Source of the DNA: Elusimicrobia bacterium HGW-Elusimicrobia-1
GTDB lineage: Bacteria > Elusimicrobiota > Endomicrobiia > PHAN01
Direction: 5' to 3'
Length of the DNA: 43,368 nucleotides
Assembly (NCBI GenBank): GCA_002841695.1
Contig: PHAN01000015.1
Span: forward strand, 1 to 43,368
In this document: positions 1-9,227 of the stretch, piece by piece
Position numbering within the stretch: position 1 is the first letter of the stretch
Layout of the letters: every line of letters begins with the position of its first letter
Program-made: the position numbers and the translations under genes
The notes under the pieces: generated by a model
What the model saw: the letters and a program-made list of their open reading frames with translations, nothing else
Databases searched by the model: none
What the model was told of the DNA's origin: nothing

Positions 1-587
1 CTTACGCGCAGAACTCCGCCGCGCTTGGAACGCGCGCGTTCGACGCTTTCGTCTCGACAAGAGCGGAGAATCAGACGGTTGCGGGAGTGAAAACGTTTAC
101 GAGTACGGCGGTGTTTCAGCAGGCGGTGGCGGTGGGCCAGAACGTTATCACACAGTCGTCCATCACCACGCCATCAATATCGGTCGGCACAATCACCGCA
201 ACAGGCAAAGCTTCCGTAGGAGATATTGAGAGCGCGGCGGGGATTTATGTTGACAGGGGCAATGCTGCTGGGTGGGATAAGGTAGCTACTGATTTCACAA
301 TGGATAATACTTGGCGCGATATGAGTTTCGCGGGCATCGTTCCACTCGGCGCGAAGGCTATCTGTTTCCGTGTCCAACATGCCGGCAGTGGGGTGGGGGC
401 TATAGCATACCTCCGAAAAAAATCAACCGCCTCCCTTTGGAATACGGGGGCATCGATAACACCGGTCATCAATGTAACTTTCTTTTCCGAAGTGATTGTC
501 TCGTGCGATGCAGACAGAATTATTCAATACAAAATGTATGAAGATTCGGTCGATTATAGATTGTTGGTAAAAGGATGGTGGAAATAG
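1..587 (+). CDS. Tail-fibre-like protein, C-terminal part (runs off left edge)
   Basis: The reading frame is open to the first base of the window, so the GTG at 87 is not a real start and the gene begins further left. The visible part is about 194 residues. It opens with the phrase NQTVAGVKTFTS (from about 69), which is typical of repeat units in phage tail fibres and tail-like adhesins, followed by short V/T/A-rich beta repeats. The last 100 or so residues look like a compact beta-rich head (WDKVATDF..., ending in LLVKGWWK). There is no transmembrane segment in the visible part. The role is probably surface or particle adhesion, by resemblance only. The gene is followed by a possible coiled-coil relic and a radical SAM gene. 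The full protein could also be a cell-surface protein rather than a phage component. Confidence 0.6.
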   Translation, partial: YAQNSAALGTRAFDAFVSTRAENQTVAGVKTFTSTAVFQQAVAVGQNVITQSSITTPSISVGTITATGKASVGDIESAAGIYVDRGNAAGWDKVATDFTMDNTWRDMSFAGIVPLGAKAICFRVQHAGSGVGAIAYLRKKSTASLWNTGASITPVINVTFFSEVIVSCDADRIIQYKMYEDSVDYRLLVKGWWK

Positions 588-608
588 AGATTTTTAAAAT
601 CGCAATGA

Positions 609-722
609 CTTACAAATGCCCGAAAGGCGATAGATAATTTCACACTGTTTATCTATGCGCTAAAGGAACAGCAACGACTGATTGAAACTTTGAGAAAAGA
701 AATTAATAAATACCAAAGGTGA
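609..722 (+). pseudogene. Possible C-terminal coiled-coil relic of a tail-fibre-type protein
   Basis: One frame between the tail-fibre-like gene and the radical SAM gene is open without an obvious start. It ends in a charged helical stretch (ALKEQQRLIETLRKEINK, about 657-710) and a TGA at 720-722. Tail-fibre autochaperone (S74-type) domains often end in such a helix, so this may be the tail of a decayed or frameshifted domain. No catalytic motif remains. It could equally be chance coding potential. Confidence 0.25.
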
Positions 723-727
723 GTTTT

Positions 728-1681
728 ATGCATCGCACAAATCCATTCAGGAAAATTTATGACAGCGAAGAGTTCAAGTCGGTGCTTAAACGCTCCGACA
801 ATCTCCGCCCTTTCCCTTTTTTAATAGACGTTGAATCCACCAATCACTGCAATTTAAGTTGTATTTTCTGCGGCCAACGGGCGATGACGAGGAAAAAAGG
901 TTTCATGAGCGATGAGATTTTCAAAAAAATCGTGGATGAGTGCGCCGCATTCGGAACACCGATAAGATTTATCAGGTGGGGCGAGCCGTTTTTACATCCT
1001 CGGATAATTGATTTCTGCGAGTATGCCAAATCGAAGGGGCTTCCGCTTCACATAACCAACAATGGCCTTGTTATTAAAGAACATCATATGAAATCCCTGA
1101 TTGCGCTACAGGTGGATTCCATTGTTTTTTCATTTCAAGGCGCGGCAAAAAAAGGTTACGAATTAATGAGAAACAATAACGGGTATGATAAATTGAAAAA
1201 GAACATACTTAAAATGGTTGAGTTGCGCGGCACGAAAGAAAAGCCGTTCATACATATTTCCTCGACGATGCTCGACGAAACAAAGGATGAGGTGGAGGCA
1301 TTCACAAATCACTGGCGCGGGATGGTCGATTCCGTCGGATGCGGCAAAACAAATTTATCCCGATTGTCGGCAAGTCAAATAAAATCTTTTGAACATATAA
1401 ACAAGATTGAAGTATTGAAAAGACGAGAAACCATCAGAAAAGAGCACAGACCCTGCAAGGAAATTTATCAAAAAATAAGTGTCGACTGGGATGGTAAGGT
1501 TACCTGTTGCTGCGGGGATTTTGACGGATATTTAACAGTCGGCGATATAAGAGAATCATCGCTTTACGAGGTGTGGAACAACGGAGAGTACCTTAAAATT
1601 TTCAGAAAGTTGCTGGACGACGGCAAATTTAGAAGTTTGACTTTATGCAGCAACTGCTATCACACGTACGACGAAATTTAA
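728..1681 (+). CDS. Radical SAM protein with SPASM-type C-terminal cysteine region
   Basis: A protein of about 317 residues. The iron-sulfur motif CNLSCIFC (C-x3-C-x2-C) lies near residue 41-48 and is the radical SAM signature. It is followed by a glycine-rich SAM-binding segment (RWGEPFLHP). The C-terminus has a second cysteine cluster (RPCKEIY, VTCCCGDFDG, LCSNCYH), as in SPASM domains that bind extra Fe-S clusters. The ATG at 728 is preferred over the GTG at 719 because AAGGTGAG sits at a good distance in front of it. SPASM enzymes often modify peptides or act in carbohydrate or cofactor synthesis; the substrate here is unknown. The neighbours, a tail-fibre-like gene and an esterase, suggest a surface-modification cassette, but this is inference. 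Confidence 0.85.
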   Translation: MHRTNPFRKIYDSEEFKSVLKRSDNLRPFPFLIDVESTNHCNLSCIFCGQRAMTRKKGFMSDEIFKKIVDECAAFGTPIRFIRWGEPFLHPRIIDFCEYAKSKGLPLHITNNGLVIKEHHMKSLIALQVDSIVFSFQGAAKKGYELMRNNNGYDKLKKNILKMVELRGTKEKPFIHISSTMLDETKDEVEAFTNHWRGMVDSVGCGKTNLSRLSASQIKSFEHINKIEVLKRRETIRKEHRPCKEIYQKISVDWDGKVTCCCGDFDGYLTVGDIRESSLYEVWNNGEYLKIFRKLLDDGKFRSLTLCSNCYHTYDEI

Positions 1682-1700
1682 TGTGGTTTTTTGCGTAAAA

Positions 1701-2831
1701 ATGAAATTCAAAAAGTGCTTTTTCGTCGCCGTCTCCGCAATAATTCTCACACCCGCCCTTTACTGTGAGACGATAAGTTCTTCAACGGTAAAAATCGTCC
1801 AGCCGGTGCGCTACGGCGTATATCAAAGAAAAAAAGATAACACGGCCGATGTCCCGATTTGTATTTTAAGCAACCGAAAACCCGCACGCGTCGAAGCGAG
1901 ATGGAAATACGCGGAAGTCAATGTGAAAAAGAGCACCGACACGGTTATTTTCCGCGAATGGCAACCCATATCTTTTGAATACAGGGAAGGACAAATCATC
2001 GGCTACATTACTCTTGCGGCGGGTGGGTGGTACATACTGCAAGTTCGGGCAGGGTCAAATGAAGCCGACAGCGAGATATACGAAATGGAATATATCGGTG
2101 TCGGCGATGTATTCGTTACTGCCGGTCAATCAAATGCCGCCAATTACGGCCAAACACTGCAAACGACACAAACCGGATTAGTCGTATCATTTGACGGGAA
2201 AAAATGGAGTTTGGCCGACGACCCGCAACCGATTGCCGGCGGATACCATGGGAGTATCTGGCCGATTGTCGGGGATATGCTTCAGGAGACATTGCTGGTG
2301 CCGATAGGATTCTTGAATGTGGCCGTAGGCGGAACGAGCATAAAACATTGGGACCCTGAACTTGCCTTATCTACCACCACGTTTACCTGCTATACAAGGA
2401 TGCAAAAATATGTTCTTCTCCTTAAACCTTTTGGACACAAAGCGGTTTTATGGCATCAGGGGGAAGGGGACTGGCACGAATCGACATATCCATATTATTA
2501 TGACGGGCTGAAAAAATTGATTCTTGCGTACAAAAAAGATTTCGCCGATGTCCCATGGATGATAGCCGTCGTGGGCAACAACGATACCCGTGTAATTTCT
2601 TATATAGGCGAGCAGGGTTCCCGACGGGCGCAAAAGGAGATAATCAAGGAAGGTTTGGCTCTAAAAGGTCCCGACACGGATATTCTCCCTCCGTATTTCC
2701 GCACGGACAAAAGAGCGGATTTCAGTTCACGTTTCGACGCCGAGGGTTTAATTGCTCACGCGCGTTTATGGTATGCATGCCTTATTTATAATTTTTACAA
2801 CGAAGTAACAGTGGAGAATTACTTCCGGTGA
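1701..2831 (+). CDS. Secreted SASA/SGNH-type carbohydrate esterase (sialate O-acetylesterase-like)
   Basis: The ATG at 1701 gives a classic signal peptide (MKFKKCFFVAVSAIILTPALYCE), while the GTG at 1683 would add six residues before it. No clear ribosome binding site decides between them. The mature protein starts with a beta-sandwich-like region of about 110 residues. The esterase domain follows, with nucleophile motif TAGQSNAANYG, the block GGTSIKHW, the block LWHQGEGDW, and a late histidine in EGLIAHARLW. These are the conserved blocks of the SASA family (DUF303, CE6-like), which remove acetyl groups from sugars. It starts 19 nt after the radical SAM gene and is probably co-transcribed. 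It likely acts in the periplasm or outside the cell on acetylated glycans; the substrate cannot be told. Confidence 0.8.
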   Translation: MKFKKCFFVAVSAIILTPALYCETISSSTVKIVQPVRYGVYQRKKDNTADVPICILSNRKPARVEARWKYAEVNVKKSTDTVIFREWQPISFEYREGQIIGYITLAAGGWYILQVRAGSNEADSEIYEMEYIGVGDVFVTAGQSNAANYGQTLQTTQTGLVVSFDGKKWSLADDPQPIAGGYHGSIWPIVGDMLQETLLVPIGFLNVAVGGTSIKHWDPELALSTTTFTCYTRMQKYVLLLKPFGHKAVLWHQGEGDWHESTYPYYYDGLKKLILAYKKDFADVPWMIAVVGNNDTRVISYIGEQGSRRAQKEIIKEGLALKGPDTDILPPYFRTDKRADFSSRFDAEGLIAHARLWYACLIYNFYNEVTVENYFR

Positions 2832-2911
2832 TTTTGCTTTAGAAAACCGTAACCTTCCGGGCGGGGGAAAATGCTTTCAAGCGCTTCGGATTCACGTGTT
2901 TTTCGTCTTTA

Positions 2912-2938
2912 CCGCGCTTCCCGAGCGCGGCCTTTTTT
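2912..2938 (+). terminator. Rho-independent terminator after the esterase gene
   Basis: A perfect 7-bp GC-rich stem (CCGCGCT / AGCGCGG) with a 5-nt loop is followed by CC and six T residues. It lies about 80 nt downstream of the esterase stop codon, oriented to end the plus-strand unit. Confidence 0.8.
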
Positions 2939-3002
2939 CTAGGGCGGCCGACAATCCCCACCCTTTTATAATCCCCCCGACTGATTGAAATTCAACAAAT
3001 AG

Positions 3003-3095
3003 AGTTACAAGGTTACAAGGTGAAAAATGATTTTACTTTATCGCCTTTTCACCTTTTTACCCTTTCACCTTCTCACCTTTTTACTTTGTTACTTT
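3003..3095. repeat. Imperfect inverted repeat rich in GGTGAAAA/CACCTTTT words
   Basis: The left arm (3003-3027, TTACAAGGTTACAAGGTGA) faces a degenerate right arm (3070-3095) that reads GTAACAAAGTAAAAAGGTGAG on the other strand. The interior repeats CACCTTTT-like words several times. It looks like a decayed intergenic palindromic element between convergent genes, and it may also fold as a weak terminator. No coding is seen in the gap 2832-3125. Confidence 0.5.
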
Positions 3096-3125
3096 ATCTA
3101 GCCCATAATCTTCGCCCCGCAATAT

Positions 3126-3971
3126 TCAGTCGGTGGCGACAACGAGACAATAAACCTCGGCGGCGCCGGCGGACATAAGGGCGCGCGCACAGGCGTCCAG
3201 AGTCGAGCCCGTCGTCATTACATCGTCTATAAGAAGTATTTTTTTGCCCTTTGCCAATTCGATACCGCGACGCGGCACGACGAAAGCCCCCGCGACGTTC
3301 TTGCGACGTTCGGCGGCCGAAAGTTTCGCCTGCTGGGGCGTCGAATACGCGCGGCGAAGCAATGACTCTCGATAATTCAGTCCGGCCAGACGGGCAAAGC
3401 CGCGCGCGATAAGGTCGCTTTGATTATACCCTCTCTTGAAACGCCTGAACGGATGGAGCGGCACGGGCGCAACGATGTCGGGCGAAGAGATTTCGGGATA
3501 ACGGCCGTATGCCTCAAAAAGCAGGCCGGCGAAAAAAGCCGCGAGGCGCTCGGCGTTTTGGTACTTGAACTTTATGATGAGTTCGCTTAGTATGCCGTCG
3601 TAAACGGCGGCGGCCCGGACGGCGGAGTAAGCCGAGGCGACATATTGCGCCCCCTTTTCCCCCAGAAAATTATCCTCCGGCACAAAGACATTATTGTAGA
3701 GTATCTCTCCCGTGGCAGAACAGCTCGGGCAGACGGCGTTTGAGTTTTTACGCGGAAAATTATCCTCAAAGCCGCCGGACAGCGCGAACGGCTTGCCGCA
3801 TACGAGGCAAACACGGACGGACTCATCTATGATTTTTATCGTGGACGAACAATCGCGGCAAACGCTAATGCCTTCGTCGCCGGTCCATTTCGAGCAGGCG
3901 GCGCAGGTCACAGGAAAAACTATGTCCAGCGCCGTGCGCGCCGCGTATTTCAGTGTTTTTATCCCCTTCAA
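3126..3971 (-). CDS. comF: ComF family protein (double zinc finger plus phosphoribosyltransferase domain)
   Basis: A 281-residue protein. The N-terminal third has cysteine pairs (CAACSKW, CRDC, CLVCGKPF, CPSC) forming a ComF-type double zinc ribbon. The C-terminal part carries the PRPP-binding loop ILLIDDVMTTGST of type I phosphoribosyltransferases, preceded by IVAPVPLHPFRRFKRGYNQS, a hallmark of the ComF/GntX group. ComF supports DNA uptake in competent bacteria, but many non-competent species keep it and its reaction is unknown. It lies 137 nt downstream of the SprA-like gene on the same strand, separated from it by a 103-bp inverted repeat, so co-transcription is uncertain. Confidence 0.9.
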   Translation of the reverse strand: MKGIKTLKYAARTALDIVFPVTCAACSKWTGDEGISVCRDCSSTIKIIDESVRVCLVCGKPFALSGGFEDNFPRKNSNAVCPSCSATGEILYNNVFVPEDNFLGEKGAQYVASAYSAVRAAAVYDGILSELIIKFKYQNAERLAAFFAGLLFEAYGRYPEISSPDIVAPVPLHPFRRFKRGYNQSDLIARGFARLAGLNYRESLLRRAYSTPQQAKLSAAERRKNVAGAFVVPRRGIELAKGKKILLIDDVMTTGSTLDACARALMSAGAAEVYCLVVATD

Positions 3972-4000
3972 ATTTCCCCCCGCCCCATGATTATAAAACC

Positions 4001-4103
4001 GAGATTAGGATACTATGAGATTAGGGTACAAACAAAATCCTAAAGAGCTGAAAACACTACAATTTATTGAAAAATGCCCCTAATCTCCTGATATCCTAAT
4101 CTC
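4001..4103. repeat. 103-bp palindromic element with 26-bp arms
   Basis: The left arm 4001-4026 and the right arm 4078-4103 are inverted copies that match at about 23 of 26 positions. Each arm holds two copies of GAGATTAGG spaced 16 bp apart. The 51-bp centre is AT-rich and noncoding. The element fills most of the gap between the SprA-like stop and comF. It looks like a MITE- or REP-type mobile palindrome and could act as an RNA hairpin. Confidence 0.75.
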
Positions 4104-4108
4104 ACTCT

Positions 4109-7100
4109 CTAAAACTGTATCGTCAGCCGCGAATTAATGTTTATGGCGTAATAATCCTCGTACGACTGCGTCAGATTTTTATTAAGCGTAAATCCTCCGC
4201 CTACCGCAACGCGAAAGTTGGATGTGGCCTCGTAGTCGCCGGTAAAATTGAGATTATAAACGTCGGTATTGCCCTTTTCGTAATTTACCGTTGAACGGCT
4301 CTGGGCAAGGTTGAGATTCGTATTGAAAGTGAAGCGGTTCGTCAGCGGAAGCGTTCTGCCGATAAGAGGCAGTTTTATTCCCGACGCAGATACATAGTCC
4401 CAGTAAGCGGTCAATGCCGGAGTGCGCGTTATGGAATCGGCGGTAAGTTTGTCGAAACCGTCGCGGGTGTTCTGTTGCGACTCGTCGTATCGGGCGGTAA
4501 GACGCCACTTCCCGAGATTAAAACCGACCTGCACTCCGTAACTGTCGGCTATGCTGAGTTTTGTGCGGTTCTGCGAGCGCAAATCCATTTCCTGCGCGAG
4601 CGAATTGTTGTAATTGGCGCTTACACTGTAGCGCTTCAGGGCCGTCGTTCTTCCTTCAATGCCGTAATTCGACGACTCCGCAGATGTCTGCCCCAGTGTT
4701 TCGCTGTAGCGCAGGGCGGTCTTGTAACTGATGGTGGTATCGGAGGCGTATCTTTCCAGAAAAATCATTTTCTCCACGTCGGAAAGAGTAAACAGCAAGT
4801 CCGGCCAGTTAAGTGTGTAGGAGCGGCGCTCCGTGCCGGTCGTGTCGGAATATTCGTCCGAGCGGGAATAGGTAAAGTTACTGTTAAGCGTTTTCCACGG
4901 AGCCAGCCGGCCGGAAAAATATATCTGCTCCAGCGGATTCCAGCGCCCGGACACTCTCAGAGTGTCCGACTGTGTCAGCGAGCGGCGCTTATCCGCTATC
5001 GATTTCAGCGCGTCTCTTATCCAGAATCTGTCGCGCACGCTGTATGTGGAAGCGACATTATCGTAACTATCGCCGTCGGCAATGCGATAGGAAGAATTCA
5101 AAGCAAGCGACCTTGTGTGCGCAAAACCCGTAAGATCGCGCACATTGAGATTCCATGCGGCTTCGGCCGCGCCGCTGCGGGTAACGGCCTTGGTCTCGGC
5201 CGGATAACTTACCGGCGGGACAGTCGAGTAGATGAGATTGTAGTTTTCGTTAACACTCAAAGAATAGGAAAAACTCGGCTGAAAGAAATTGGCAAGACGC
5301 ATCGTGGCGCCCAGAGAACCGGTCTGCGCTTGCGATTTGAGATACCTTTGCGACACGCCGTCGCGCAAAAAATAACCTTTTTTTTCCTCGCTGACATCGC
5401 CCTGCGAAAAACTCGGGTTAACGCTCAAAAAACCGCCGAACTGATACGGCGCCGAAGCGTTCCACGACCGCGATTCTTCAAGCGACAGGTAATCTTTAAT
5501 CTCCAGATATTCCTCGTATTTAATAACGCGCTGCCACGGACGAAAATACGAATATCCCACGGAATATCCGCCGCTTACCGACGTAGGCAGGATAAATAAT
5601 TTCGGCGGAGTGTACGAGGCGTTGGTCGCTATTGTTTCCTTGTCTTCGATGCGCTCTATTTGGTGCGTATCGGTTATGGCGCGGGTATATTTGCCGGCCA
5701 CCGTGGGAAAGCGGCGTATGGAAATTGAAGTGTCGGCGGAGCCGGAAAGCCCTGTCACGCGGCCCTCTTCCAGCACGGAAACCAATCCCTCCTTGGTATC
5801 TATGACCGAAGGCGTAACCGTCACCGTCTTTGCAAAAGACGTGTTTAGCGGCATATTTATCCAATTCAGATGACGGGGTTTGAAAAGCCAGAACTGCGGC
5901 ATATTGAAATAGGCGCTTTCTTCGAGACGATCCTGATTGGCGAGGCCGCCCGTAAATGTCTCGAAATTACGATCGACCCATTTTTGTCGGCCGCCCAGAT
6001 TCGCCCAGCCGGGGATTCCGAGATCTGCGTTATACCGGTAGGCAATACCCCCTTTTTTATAAGTATCCTCGACGTAAATCTCGTTGATCCATATCTCGCC
6101 CGCCGCGACGCCGGCGCTTCTTAATCCTGTCTTAAGTTGCGATATGTTGTTCAGAGCCGGAGAGCCGACTACTCTCACTGCCGAGCCCGGTTCCAAACTC
6201 TCCCATACGTCAGGTTTACCATCGCGGTTTTTGTCGGCCTGTTCTATCGTTAGGACTTTCCATCCTGTCCACTCGACCGGTATAGAAAACTCGAAATAAT
6301 TGGCTTCATTGCCGGCTTGTAAGAAAAAATTGCCGCGCGATATAGCAGCAGGCTCGGAAGATGCGTATACGAAAAATCTCAAACGTCTGTACTGCGATAA
6401 ATCATACGGCGTGACCCATGCCAGACGGGCAGCCACAGAGCCGTCCTGAATGTCGTATTTAAGTGAAAGCGCCTGCTCTTTCTTGTACCGGCGGACAGTA
6501 TCGGCAAGATCATAAAGCTCCTCGTATATCGGGTTACGCGTAAGCGGCTTATAGGTCGGGTCTTCTTCGTTGTTGACGGCCGCTATGGTAAGCGTGCTGC
6601 CTGCCGCGACATAGGCGCTTTCCCATCTTTGTCCGACGAAAGAAATCTGCGCAATCTTGACGGAACCCTTCTTGTTGCCGCGTACACTTACGCGCGCGTG
6701 TTTTACGGTCTCCCACCTGGCGCGGTCGACTTCCTGAATGTTAAGAGGAATGCGCTTGAATCTCCATCCCGTCCAGTCCAGCGTAAGTTCTCCGTTGTCG
6801 GGCGACTGCCACACGGGATTATCCAGTGTATTGAGATAGCCGTTGCCGTCGAGATCTTCCGTGTCGAGAAGACCGTTGCCCGCGCCGATTACGGTCGCGG
6901 CGCCGTCGGGGTTGACAAAAGTTATGCCGGTGTCCTCGCCTTGATTGAGTATGCCGTCGCCGTTTCGGTCTTCTGTGTCGAGCGCGCCGTCGCCGTCGAT
7001 ATCCTCATTGAGCGTGCCCAGAGAGATCTGCATTTTGGCGCCAGAGCCGTCGCCGTACACCCATGTCTCCATATAAAGTTTCCGCGAAAAATCCAGACCG

Positions 7101-9187
7101 GCCCGCGACAAACTCTGATGAATGGCCACCTCCGAGGAACGAACGTTGTCATAATTGACGACAAGAACCTGCCTTTTTTCTATGACCGATTCGTCCACGG
7201 CCGGATTTATATCGCGCAGATACATTTCTTCGTTGCTCCACTTTATATCGTCGGCAAAATACCCGAAAGGCGTGTAGCCGCGGCGCCAGGGGTCGCGAAA
7301 CATTGTAACATTGTCTTCCTGCTTTATGCCCTCCATGGATTCAACTATGGCCTTGCCTATGGTATTGGGATTTCTGCGGCTCTGCGCAATTTCGCCGCCG
7401 AGGCCGAGCGTCCAGCCGAGATATGGAATCTTGATGTCGGTTATTCGGCTGTCGACTTCCAAAACATCCAGGGACGACGGCGGGTTTTTTACGTCGGGCA
7501 AGGCCTGAGCCGACGCGGAAAATTCATAGAGATACGACGAGCCGACGAAAATGTTCGGAGTCAGGGCGATCTCGCCGCGCAATCCCATTATAGTGGACCC
7601 CGTGGTGATGCCGAAAGGCGCGTAGTCGTAGGAAATTTCTATTACGGAATCCCCCGTGATTTTGTCCTCGTTATGAAAAGTTATGAATCCCGAATCGTAG
7701 TCGATGAAATAATCGCCGTCGCGCGAAAGAGTTTTGCCGTCGAGCACAACGCGCTCCGACTGAGGCACTATGCCGGTACGCAGCTGGAAGGTTTTGAAAC
7801 GATAACGGTATTCCACGAATATTCTGTAGGAACTCGTCGGCGAGGCGCGGTATGCCTCCGGCAGAAAAGGCGTGGCGCTGTTCTTAAAGTAAATGAATCC
7901 CTGCTCGAAATCCACTTCGATATCTTCGGGATATTTGGGCGCCGGCCCGCCCCCCACGGTCTGCGCGTCGGCGCGGTTGAGGTCCTGAATCTTGAGCACA
8001 AAATTGCCCCTGCCGTCGTCCCTGACTATTCTGTTGCGGCCTATGGAATAGTAGTTTTTCCGCTCGGTAGTGTCGGCGTTGGCTTCGTCCTTTATTACTT
8101 TCGGGATGCCGGTATAAAATCCGGTATCGCGCAAATATCCGCCGGTTTCGGCCTCGTAATCGACCGCTATGACGTAGTTGGTTAAAATGGTTTTTCTGAA
8201 ATAAACTACGCCGCGGTCGTAGTCCACGGAATAGTCCTGCCCGGGAACCAGCAAATCGAAATTGCCGAAAGTCGTCGCGCCGGGCGCGAGCGTCCGCGGG
8301 ATTTCCACGGTAATGGAACTGGTGTTAATATTGTTATTGGCGGGGATTTTATCGTCGAGATATATCTTTTCGCTGCCGCGCTTTATCCTGTCGGCGCCGA
8401 AGGCCATCCGGTAATAGCGGTAGCGTATGTAGGCGGTATCGTTTATCTCTTTTCTTTCGAGAGCCGCGTTGCCGATGAAACGTTTTATCTCGGATTGTCC
8501 CTTGGTCTTGGAGCCGAATCCGATGAAACGCATATTGCGGTATTTCGCGTCGACCTTGGCGCCGAAAAGCTGCCTGGAATACCCCACGAATTCCGTCTGA
8601 GGCAGAGAAACCGTTATGTCGCCGAAAGCCGCTTCCTGCACAACCTCGTCGGGGTCGCCCTTGTAAACCACGGATATGTCGCGCTTCTCGGCCGTAGTGT
8701 CGTCAAAGTCGATATTTACGTTTATCTTGCGCCCGACGCGGCCTTTTATTCTGACCTGTAACTCCTGTGTCATCGTCAGATCGGTGCGGGAAGCCCGGAT
8801 GTTTTTCGCTTCTGCTTCCGCGGGATTGAGATACTGCGTAACTTTCAAGTCGAGGGCTATAAGCTTTCTTCCGGATATTGCGATGGCCGATTCGTACGGC
8901 AGATCCACGGCAAGTCCCGGCGGCTGCGCCGCCTCAACCACGGCCGACGGCGCACGGGTAGACACACCCATATCGGAATACCGGTCGCCGTATTCCACGC
9001 GGCGGCGCATTTCGTTCCACAAACGCTGATTATACCTGAACGGCGCTCCGCCGTCGTCGGCAAGTTGACCGGACTGTGACGACTGTTCGACGACGGATGT
9101 TTCCAGCGCCTGCGCGGAAACCGCGCTAAAAAATATAAAAAGCGCGGCTGTCGTAAAAAGATAATGGGGGTTTTTACCGAATATCAC
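4109..9187 (-). CDS. sprA: SprA/Sov-like outer-membrane translocon protein
   Basis: 1692 residues from a GTG start, with a signal peptide (residues 1-28, cleavage near VSAQA). Residues about 140-230 match the SprA N-terminal pattern: RIKGRVGRKINVNIDFD, then YKGDPDEVVQEAAFGDITVSL, then QLFGAKVDAKYRNMRFIGFG. In Bacteroidota SprA the same order is found (tolerance of a TGDE-x-E repeat, then SLFGIKT). The middle repeats DSGFITF/GVVYFRK-type beta units and holds acidic DxDGDG loops near residues 735-790. The last 500 or so residues are amphipathic beta strands ending in a terminal Phe, as in outer-membrane barrels. SprA is the channel of type 9 secretion. At 1692 residues it is shorter than typical Bacteroidota SprA (over 2000). 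It follows lptG by 40 nt, so it is probably in the lptFG operon. A divergent outer-membrane barrel with another role remains possible. Confidence 0.7.
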   Translation of the reverse strand: MIFGKNPHYLFTTAALFIFFSAVSAQALETSVVEQSSQSGQLADDGGAPFRYNQRLWNEMRRRVEYGDRYSDMGVSTRAPSAVVEAAQPPGLAVDLPYESAIAISGRKLIALDLKVTQYLNPAEAEAKNIRASRTDLTMTQELQVRIKGRVGRKINVNIDFDDTTAEKRDISVVYKGDPDEVVQEAAFGDITVSLPQTEFVGYSRQLFGAKVDAKYRNMRFIGFGSKTKGQSEIKRFIGNAALERKEINDTAYIRYRYYRMAFGADRIKRGSEKIYLDDKIPANNNINTSSITVEIPRTLAPGATTFGNFDLLVPGQDYSVDYDRGVVYFRKTILTNYVIAVDYEAETGGYLRDTGFYTGIPKVIKDEANADTTERKNYYSIGRNRIVRDDGRGNFVLKIQDLNRADAQTVGGGPAPKYPEDIEVDFEQGFIYFKNSATPFLPEAYRASPTSSYRIFVEYRYRFKTFQLRTGIVPQSERVVLDGKTLSRDGDYFIDYDSGFITFHNEDKITGDSVIEISYDYAPFGITTGSTIMGLRGEIALTPNIFVGSSYLYEFSASAQALPDVKNPPSSLDVLEVDSRITDIKIPYLGWTLGLGGEIAQSRRNPNTIGKAIVESMEGIKQEDNVTMFRDPWRRGYTPFGYFADDIKWSNEEMYLRDINPAVDESVIEKRQVLVVNYDNVRSSEVAIHQSLSRAGLDFSRKLYMETWVYGDGSGAKMQISLGTLNEDIDGDGALDTEDRNGDGILNQGEDTGITFVNPDGAATVIGAGNGLLDTEDLDGNGYLNTLDNPVWQSPDNGELTLDWTGWRFKRIPLNIQEVDRARWETVKHARVSVRGNKKGSVKIAQISFVGQRWESAYVAAGSTLTIAAVNNEEDPTYKPLTRNPIYEELYDLADTVRRYKKEQALSLKYDIQDGSVAARLAWVTPYDLSQYRRLRFFVYASSEPAAISRGNFFLQAGNEANYFEFSIPVEWTGWKVLTIEQADKNRDGKPDVWESLEPGSAVRVVGSPALNNISQLKTGLRSAGVAAGEIWINEIYVEDTYKKGGIAYRYNADLGIPGWANLGGRQKWVDRNFETFTGGLANQDRLEESAYFNMPQFWLFKPRHLNWINMPLNTSFAKTVTVTPSVIDTKEGLVSVLEEGRVTGLSGSADTSISIRRFPTVAGKYTRAITDTHQIERIEDKETIATNASYTPPKLFILPTSVSGGYSVGYSYFRPWQRVIKYEEYLEIKDYLSLEESRSWNASAPYQFGGFLSVNPSFSQGDVSEEKKGYFLRDGVSQRYLKSQAQTGSLGATMRLANFFQPSFSYSLSVNENYNLIYSTVPPVSYPAETKAVTRSGAAEAAWNLNVRDLTGFAHTRSLALNSSYRIADGDSYDNVASTYSVRDRFWIRDALKSIADKRRSLTQSDTLRVSGRWNPLEQIYFSGRLAPWKTLNSNFTYSRSDEYSDTTGTERRSYTLNWPDLLFTLSDVEKMIFLERYASDTTISYKTALRYSETLGQTSAESSNYGIEGRTTALKRYSVSANYNNSLAQEMDLRSQNRTKLSIADSYGVQVGFNLGKWRLTARYDESQQNTRDGFDKLTADSITRTPALTAYWDYVSASGIKLPLIGRTLPLTNRFTFNTNLNLAQSRSTVNYEKGNTDVYNLNFTGDYEATSNFRVAVGGGFTLNKNLTQSYEDYYAININSRLTIQF

Positions 9188-9227
9188 CTCGACCTGTTCC
9201 TTGTCCCCTGTCGCCTATTGATCGTTT

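Noticed and set aside
4475-8185. Long plus-strand open frames (4475-5599 and 6629-8185)
   Set aside because: They lie antisense to the SprA-like gene, have Arg/Val-rich low-complexity translations and no family motif.
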